9,940 nt of DNA, taken from positions 1 through 9,940 of the forward strand of contig JABSPC010000608.1 of the NCBI GenBank assembly GCA_013215515.1, given 5' to 3'. The position numbers were made by a program, and so were the translations under genes. Below the pieces are notes generated by a model that worked only from the letters and a program-made list of their open reading frames with translations, searched no databases and was not told the DNA's origin. Origin of the DNA: Crocinitomicaceae bacterium (GTDB taxonomy: Bacteria > Bacteroidota > Bacteroidia > Flavobacteriales_D > Crocinitomicaceae). The stretch's first letter is position 1, and each line of letters begins with the position of its first letter. Shown piece by piece: positions 6,297 through 9,940 of this stretch.

Positions 6297-7556
6297 ATGA
6301 GCGACAAAAAAAATCCTTCGAATAAACTTGATCGAACAAGCTTTATTTCCAGATCTGTCCTGACCTTGTTCGGGCTTGTTTTGGCTGGGAATTCAATTTC
6401 CAGTAATACTGGTATAAAATCGCAAAAGAAAACAACTTCAAATAATAAGACGGCTGGTGGAAATTCCAAAATAGCTGGAAAACATGCTGAACTCAGTATT
6501 CTCAACAGCAAACCTTGGAATGCTGAAACACCACCCCACTTGCTCGATGATAAAATCACTCCAGCGGATCGAATCTTTGTACGGAACAATGGTAAAGTTC
6601 CCGAAAATATTGATGTGGAAAACTGGACATTGACTATCGAAGGAGAATCGGCTGAAAAAACCAAGACATATACTCTAGCTGAGCTTAAATCCAATTTTAA
6701 ACAGTATTCCTATCAGCTAACCCTAGAATGTGGAGGAAACGGCAGAAAGGAATTTACTCCCGCGGCAAAAGGAAACCAATGGAGTACTGGAGCAATTGCG
6801 TGCCCTAAATGGACTGGAATACGACTTAAAGATGTTTTGAATGATGTCGGTGTAAAATCGAACGCCGTATATATTGGTTATTACGGTAAGGACGTACATC
6901 TAAATGGTGATCCAGACAAAGTGGTTATCTCAAGAGGTGTTCCAATTAAAAAAGCATTAGAAGACGAAGCACTAATTGCGTGGGCAGTTAACGATAATGA
7001 CTTACCGTTAATGAATGGTTATCCCCTACGACTTGTATTCGGTGGTTGGCCAGCATCAACTTCTGGGAAATGGCTTCATAAAATTTCAATTCGCGACAAG
7101 GTGCATGACGGCCCAAAAATGGACGGCTATTCGTATCGAATTCCAAAATATCCAGTTGCTCCAGGCACAAAAGTTCCTGAAGAGGATATGAAAATAATTG
7201 AAGTGATGCCAGTCAAATCACTCATCACCCACCCTAAAACGGGAGCTAAGGTTAAAGGTCGAAAATCATTCGAAGTTAGAGGCCATGCTTGGGCTGGGGA
7301 CCTATCAATTAAGGAAATGCATATTTCTATAGACTACGGTGCGACTTGGAGAAAATGTGTTTTAGATCCTGCCATAAATAAAAATGCTTGGCAACAATGG
7401 CGTATTCAAGTTGCCTTGCCGGAAAAAGGATACCATGAAATTTGGTCCAGAGCTACGGATAGCGAGGGAATTATGCAGCCAATGGTTCTTCCAGCATGGA
7501 ACCCAAAAGGATATTTGAACAATGCTTGTCATCGAATTGCAACTAAATGCGTATAG
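6297..7556 (+). CDS. sorA: SorA-like sulfite dehydrogenase, molybdenum cofactor subunit
   Basis: Oxidises sulfite to sulfate at a molybdopterin centre and passes electrons to a cytochrome c partner, probably outside the cytoplasmic membrane. The protein has 419 residues. The oxidoreductase molybdopterin domain spans about 68-270, with the cofactor-ligand cysteine in LECGGNGR (Cys145) and the segment GGWPASTSGKW (249-259). The Mo-co dimerisation domain spans about 297-405 and ends in the typical WNPKGYLNNACHRI. The N-terminus has a leader with hydrophobic core VLTLFGLVLAG (21-31), followed by a low-complexity Ser/Asn/Lys linker (33-60). The stretch DRTSFIS (12-18) aligns with the Tat motif SRRxFLK, but the second arginine is Thr. 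ATG 6297 is preferred to a TTG two codons earlier. The cytochrome gene follows after 4 nt. Substrate assignment is strong by family and neighbour; YedY-like or nitrate reductase paralogues are less likely. Confidence 0.9.
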   Translation: MSDKKNPSNKLDRTSFISRSVLTLFGLVLAGNSISSNTGIKSQKKTTSNNKTAGGNSKIAGKHAELSILNSKPWNAETPPHLLDDKITPADRIFVRNNGKVPENIDVENWTLTIEGESAEKTKTYTLAELKSNFKQYSYQLTLECGGNGRKEFTPAAKGNQWSTGAIACPKWTGIRLKDVLNDVGVKSNAVYIGYYGKDVHLNGDPDKVVISRGVPIKKALEDEALIAWAVNDNDLPLMNGYPLRLVFGGWPASTSGKWLHKISIRDKVHDGPKMDGYSYRIPKYPVAPGTKVPEEDMKIIEVMPVKSLITHPKTGAKVKGRKSFEVRGHAWAGDLSIKEMHISIDYGATWRKCVLDPAINKNAWQQWRIQVALPEKGYHEIWSRATDSEGIMQPMVLPAWNPKGYLNNACHRIATKCV

Positions 7557-7560
7557 TTAA

Positions 7561-7989
7561 ATGGAAAACGAAGCACGCAAATACGTTAATCTTTTTGCTT
7601 TTATAGTCATACTAGCTCTGTTCTGGCCCTACCTTTCAGAATTACGACCTGGGTTGTTTAAAAAGCACGTTGAAATAACGCCCTACAAAGTCGAAGAGAA
7701 ACCTGAGGTTGTAGACGGAATCGAAATCGAAAGTGGATTGATATATGCGGAAGGATACCTACTCGTGAAACAACAATGTACAAGTTGTCATTCTCTTGAA
7801 TTAGTCACCCAAAACAGAGCAACAAGAGCAGGCTGGAAAGAAAACATCCGTTGGATGCAAGAAACACAGGGGCTTTGGGATTTAGGCACTCTTGAAGGTC
7901 CAATATTGGATTATTTGAGCAAAAACTATGGACCAAAAGAAGCAAGCAGAAGAGCAAATTTGAAAAACATTGAATGGTATGAACTCTAG
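7561..7989 (+). CDS. Membrane-anchored monohaem cytochrome c, SorB-like
   Basis: Probable electron acceptor of the sulfite dehydrogenase. The 142-residue protein has an uncleaved N-terminal membrane helix (about 10-27, FWPYLSEL at its end), a hydrophilic linker (about 28-57) and one cytochrome c domain with the haem motif CTSCH (Cys73, Cys76, His77). Met99 in WMQETQGL is the likely distal haem ligand, a pattern I associate with SorB subunits. The C-terminus ends NIEWYEL. The haem domain is expected outside the cytoplasmic membrane, the same side as SorA. The start is 4 nt after the sorA stop, and the next gene starts inside its last codons, so the three form a tight operon. The cytochrome assignment is certain; the SorB role comes from position, size and motif. 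Confidence 0.88.
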   Translation: MENEARKYVNLFAFIVILALFWPYLSELRPGLFKKHVEITPYKVEEKPEVVDGIEIESGLIYAEGYLLVKQQCTSCHSLELVTQNRATRAGWKENIRWMQETQGLWDLGTLEGPILDYLSKNYGPKEASRRANLKNIEWYEL

Positions 7990-8983
7990 AATTAAACTAC
8001 TTTTCGCGTCAGTCTTCCTCTTCATTTCTGGGATTGCATACGGCCAAATGGAAACGGCTCTATTACCCAATGATTTCGAAATGTATATTAGACATATCGA
8101 AAAGGTTAAAGTAATTGCTATTTGCAAACCAGACGAGTTCGCAAAAGGACATGTTGAATTTGCTACAAGAATTTGGAGAGATGACTACGAGGACACCTCT
8201 GCGCAATTCGGGGGCATAATTGCTCCCAGAGAATCGATTGAAAACCTATTGAGCTTATCCGGAATTACATCTGAGGATACTATTCTTTTATACGATCATA
8301 AAGGTGGATGTGATGCAGCGCGATTTTGGTGGATATTGAATGTTTATGGACATAAAAATGCTCACATCCTCAACGGCAGTCAAGGGGATCTGTCAAAAAT
8401 ATTTGGCAATCCGTCTGTAATTGAACCAACTGAATATTCATTCCCAAATGGTATCGATTCTTCGTTATACGCAAATTTAGATGAACTATTAGCCGCCAAT
8501 AAAAGAGGAGCGTTTATATTGGATGCACGCACGAAAGAAGAATTTGAAGGATCCATTCTTAAAGACGGTGCGTTCAAATCTGGGCGCATTCCAAACGCAC
8601 TATTTTACCCTTGGACAAACGCAATTAATGCCACTGGTGATCAACGCTTAAAAAGCAAAGATCACCTCAAGAAAAAGCTATCTGAATTTGGATTGAAAAA
8701 GGATAGCGAGATAATAGTTTATTGTCACTCAGGCGTACGATCGGCTCATACAACTTTGGTTCTTACCGAAATTCTAGGGTACACAAACGTGAAAAACTTT
8801 GATGGTTCTTGGATAGAATATAGTTTCAACAAAGATTTACCGATTGAGACAGGAGAACAAGTGACAAAAAGTGAAACATTGGATCAGGATGAGCCCTACA
8901 CAGTGCTGCAAATTTTTCTCATACTATTGGCTTCGATTGCTCTATTCGCCCTGTATCGTTATAGATTGCGAAAAAGGGGTTAG
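7979..8983 (+). CDS. Exported tandem-domain rhodanese with C-terminal membrane anchor
   Basis: A thiosulfate/sulfane-sulfur transferase of 334 residues. Residues 1-23 are a signal peptide (hydrophobic LLFASVFLFISGIAYG, likely cut before Gln23). A first rhodanese domain (about 26-140) carries YDHKGGCDAARFWW, with Cys111 in the loop that is usually cysteine-free in the N-terminal domain of tandem rhodaneses. The second domain (about 160-285) has the catalytic loop YCHSGVRSAH with Cys249. A single hydrophobic helix (about 308-326) precedes a basic tail YRYRLRKRG, so the enzyme is held on the outer face of the inner membrane. ATG 7979 is inside the cytochrome gene and overlaps its stop by 11 nt, a sign of translational coupling. 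Likely role: sulfur transfer next to SorAB, such as releasing sulfite from thiosulfate. The 3' end overlaps the convergent rhodanese gene by 4 nt. Confidence 0.9.
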   Translation: MNSRIKLLFASVFLFISGIAYGQMETALLPNDFEMYIRHIEKVKVIAICKPDEFAKGHVEFATRIWRDDYEDTSAQFGGIIAPRESIENLLSLSGITSEDTILLYDHKGGCDAARFWWILNVYGHKNAHILNGSQGDLSKIFGNPSVIEPTEYSFPNGIDSSLYANLDELLAANKRGAFILDARTKEEFEGSILKDGAFKSGRIPNALFYPWTNAINATGDQRLKSKDHLKKKLSEFGLKKDSEIIVYCHSGVRSAHTTLVLTEILGYTNVKNFDGSWIEYSFNKDLPIETGEQVTKSETLDQDEPYTVLQIFLILLASIALFALYRYRLRKRG

Positions 8984-9276
8984 TAGACGAAAGGAATCAT
9001 CTTTGTCCATGCACCGCCATTGTATACTTCCAGACCAGCGGCTTTCAAATGACCTTTTGCAACGCTAGATCTCATTCCAGATGCACAAACCGTAATAACA
9101 GGCACGGCCTTTGATTTAAGGTCCTTCACTTTTGCCAATAGTTTATCCAATGGTATATTTTCTGACCCAGGAATTGCTCCACCATTGAATTCTCGATGGC
9201 TTCTCACATCGATAATTATAGCTCCGTTTTGGATAAGGTTTTTGTAGTCTGTTCTCTTAAAAAGTCGTCCTAACAT
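8980..9276 (-). CDS. Single-domain rhodanese
   Basis: A small sulfurtransferase of 98 residues, close to the minimal rhodanese domain (GlpE/PspE size). Visible features are IIDVRSHREF (21-30), GGAIPGSENIPL (32-43) and the active loop VCASGMRSS with Cys64, followed by YNGGAWTKM (85-93). There is no signal peptide, although the N-terminus MLGRLFKR is short and basic, so it is probably cytoplasmic. It is likely cotranscribed with the small membrane protein gene upstream (55 nt gap), which carries a 16-bp tandem repeat. Its stop codon overlaps the stop of the convergent tandem rhodanese. It could be the cytoplasmic sulfur carrier that complements the exported rhodanese and the CstB-like enzyme; the actual donor and acceptor are unknown. 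Confidence 0.93.
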   Translation of the reverse strand: MLGRLFKRTDYKNLIQNGAIIIDVRSHREFNGGAIPGSENIPLDKLLAKVKDLKSKAVPVITVCASGMRSSVAKGHLKAAGLEVYNGGAWTKMIPFVY

Positions 9277-9278
9277 TC

Positions 9279-9334
9279 GTAGTTATTTGTAGTAGTCTTG
9301 ATTTGTAGTAGTCCTTATATGCTGTAGTCCTTTA
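9279..9334. repeat. 16-bp imperfect tandem repeat in the rhodanese leader
   Basis: GTAGTC recurs at exact 16-nt spacing at 9292, 9308 and 9324. The 13-mer ATTTGTAGTAGTC is identical at 9285-9297 and 9301-9313, and GTAGTCCTT is identical at 9308-9316 and 9324-9332. A partial copy (GTAGTT) lies at 9279. The array fills nearly the whole gap between the membrane-protein stop codon and the rhodanese ATG, so it sits in the mRNA leader. The 12-mer ATGCTGTAGTCC (9319-9330) also occurs at 9527-9538 inside the upstream membrane-protein gene, which suggests the array arose by local duplication. Confidence 0.75.
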
Positions 9335-9655
9335 TTTCTCTTCTGGCTTGTTGGTTACTTTTAAATACATACGGTAAGCAAACAATCCAGGTATTCCAAA
9401 TATCATTATCGCCGCAATAATATATCCCTGTGGTTTAAGGTAAAAATCAACTATTCCAAGCTCTTCCATCCCCTCAATTCCGATTCCAACAAAATTGGAA
9501 AGGCTCAAATTAATATCCCGAGTATAATGCTGTAGTCCATTGTCAACAACGTACACCCCGTCAAATAGGTTGATTGGAAACAGAAAGAAAATTGAAGCCA
9601 ATACGCCTGATAATACGGCGAAAACAATTAAAGGTTTCTTAAATACTTTTTCCAT
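9332..9655 (-). CDS. Small two-helix membrane protein of unknown function
   Basis: I do not recognise this 107-residue protein. It begins MEKVFKKPLIVF, with a basic N-terminus, a first membrane helix at about 8-28, a hydrophilic region of about 48 residues (29-76) and a second helix at about 77-95, then a charged tail ending NKPEEK. By the positive-inside rule both ends are cytoplasmic and the loop, with two aspartates near the start and the stretch GIGIEGMEELGIVDF, is outside. No metal or catalytic motif is seen. A GTG at 9664 could add three residues, but ATG 9655 is more likely. It is upstream of, and probably cotranscribed with, the single-domain rhodanese, so a role in sulfur or thiol handling at the membrane is a guess only. 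Confidence 0.7.
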   Translation of the reverse strand: MEKVFKKPLIVFAVLSGVLASIFFLFPINLFDGVYVVDNGLQHYTRDINLSLSNFVGIGIEGMEELGIVDFYLKPQGYIIAAIMIFGIPGLFAYRMYLKVTNKPEEK

Positions 9656-9660
9656 GCCCA

Positions 9661-9676
9661 ACACAATAATTTGTGT
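9661..9676. promoter_or_regulatory. 6-bp perfect palindrome just upstream of the membrane-protein gene
   Basis: ACACAA (9661-9666) and TTGTGT (9671-9676) flank TAAT, beginning 5 nt upstream of the ATG at 9655. A near-consensus -7 box (minus strand TAATTTTA, 9681-9688) lies directly beyond it, so the palindrome would cover the transcription start. This fits a repressor site, with low confidence. Confidence 0.25.
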
Positions 9677-9759
9677 GCAATAAAATTACTGCTATTTTTA
9701 CAATCACCGTCGCGTAGAATAGGCGCTATATCGGTTAAATTTAGGTGTTGATCGAGAAT

Positions 9760-9767
9760 TAAATTTG
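9760..9767 (+). promoter_or_regulatory. Bacteroidota -7 promoter box before the sensor kinase gene
   Basis: TAAATTTG is a full TAnnTTTG match, 45 nt before the ATG at 9813. That is further than the 16-19 nt seen for other genes here, so the kinase transcript would have a longer leader, or another start is used. TAATTTG at 9801-9807 is closer but one base short of consensus. Confidence 0.35.
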
Positions 9768-9812
9768 AAAGCAATCTTTTTACTCCTTAAATTCGTTCAC
9801 TAATTTGATATT

Positions 9813-9940
9813 ATGAATTTATATTCGAATAAACAAAAATGGAAAATTGCCTTAATGGTATTTGCGCTGCTACTTGTAGGGGCCTCCTTGTTTGTGTCTA
9901 ATCAAATTGTTACTAAGGTTGGTGAACGAGAAAAAGAACG
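9813..9940 (+). CDS. Probable sensor histidine kinase, N-terminus only
   Basis: Only 42 complete codons are present before the window ends. The protein starts MNLYSNKQKWKIALM, with one strong hydrophobic helix (about 11-31, containing FALLLVGASLFVSN) and then the start of a charged, probably helical stretch (VTKVGEREKER). This N-terminal pattern, NxYSxKQxWK followed by a membrane helix and a basic/acidic coiled segment, is one I associate with Bacteroidota sensor histidine kinases. No catalytic domain can be seen, so this is a tentative call. It is divergent from the membrane-protein/rhodanese pair, with 157 bp between them. Confidence 0.55.
   Translation, partial: MNLYSNKQKWKIALMVFALLLVGASLFVSNQIVTKVGEREKE

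Noticed and set aside
6287..6694. A 135-residue minus-strand open frame opposite the start of sorA
   Set aside because: The plus strand clearly encodes the SorA leader and first domain; the antisense product has no family features.
7970..7978. TTG start three codons before the tandem rhodanese ATG
   Set aside because: ATG 7979 gives a standard signal peptide beginning MNSRIKLL; the extra residues add nothing.
9279..9334. CRISPR array
   Set aside because: The repeat period is only 16 nt with no unique spacers and no cas genes; it is a tandem repeat.
1..9940. Mobile element or horizontally acquired island
   Set aside because: No transposase, integrase, tRNA edge or clear shift in codon or base use; housekeeping genes are interleaved throughout.

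Overview
The window is about 9.9 kb of AT-rich, densely packed chromosome from a member of the Bacteroidota, most likely a flavobacterium or a close relative. Three things point there: protein features such as the EngB sequence, the alpha2-type glycyl-tRNA synthetase and the persulfide dioxygenase fusion; the absence of Shine-Dalgarno sequences; and repeated matches to the Bacteroidota -7 promoter box TAnnTTTG about 16-19 nt upstream of start codons. I see no rRNA, tRNA, insertion sequence, integrase or CRISPR array.

Layout. Positions 1-571 (minus) hold most of a YbfF-like alpha/beta-hydrolase whose C-terminus lies outside the window. A strong hairpin terminator (604-646) separates it from a minus-strand lipoprotein with a heavy-metal-associated (HMA) domain (688-1224). 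Divergently from a shared 141-bp region starts the plus-strand run: the ribosome-biogenesis GTPase EngB (1366-1968), a three-domain CstB-like persulfide dioxygenase/sulfurtransferase (2071-3471), a terminator (3489-3518), and glycyl-tRNA synthetase (3530-5062). A 165-bp convergent gap (5063-5227) carries a degenerate inverted-repeat element. Next come a minus-strand sterol-desaturase/fatty-acid-hydroxylase family membrane protein (5228-6121) and a divergent plus-strand operon: SorA-like molybdenum sulfite dehydrogenase (6297-7556), SorB-like monohaem cytochrome c (7561-7989) and a membrane-anchored tandem-domain rhodanese (7979-8983). Convergent to it, overlapping by 4 nt, is a minus-strand pair: a single-domain rhodanese (8980-9276) and a small two-helix membrane protein (9332-9655). 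The window ends inside the N-terminus of a probable sensor histidine kinase (9813 onward).

How the genes may work together. Five of the eleven genes handle sulfur at the persulfide, thiosulfate or sulfite level. By family knowledge, the CstB-like fusion oxidises low-molecular-weight persulfide to sulfite in the cytoplasm and can combine sulfite with sulfane sulfur to give thiosulfate. The extracytoplasmic SorA/SorB pair oxidises sulfite to sulfate and passes electrons to the respiratory chain, and the anchored rhodanese could release sulfite from thiosulfate beside it. This suggests a sulfide/persulfide detoxification and energy-gaining module interleaved with housekeeping genes; the link between the parts is inference. 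The most notable oddities are a SorA leader with a single-arginine version of the Tat motif, a missing G2 threonine in EngB, a 16-bp tandem repeat in the leader of the single-domain rhodanese gene, and the inverted-repeat element after glyS.
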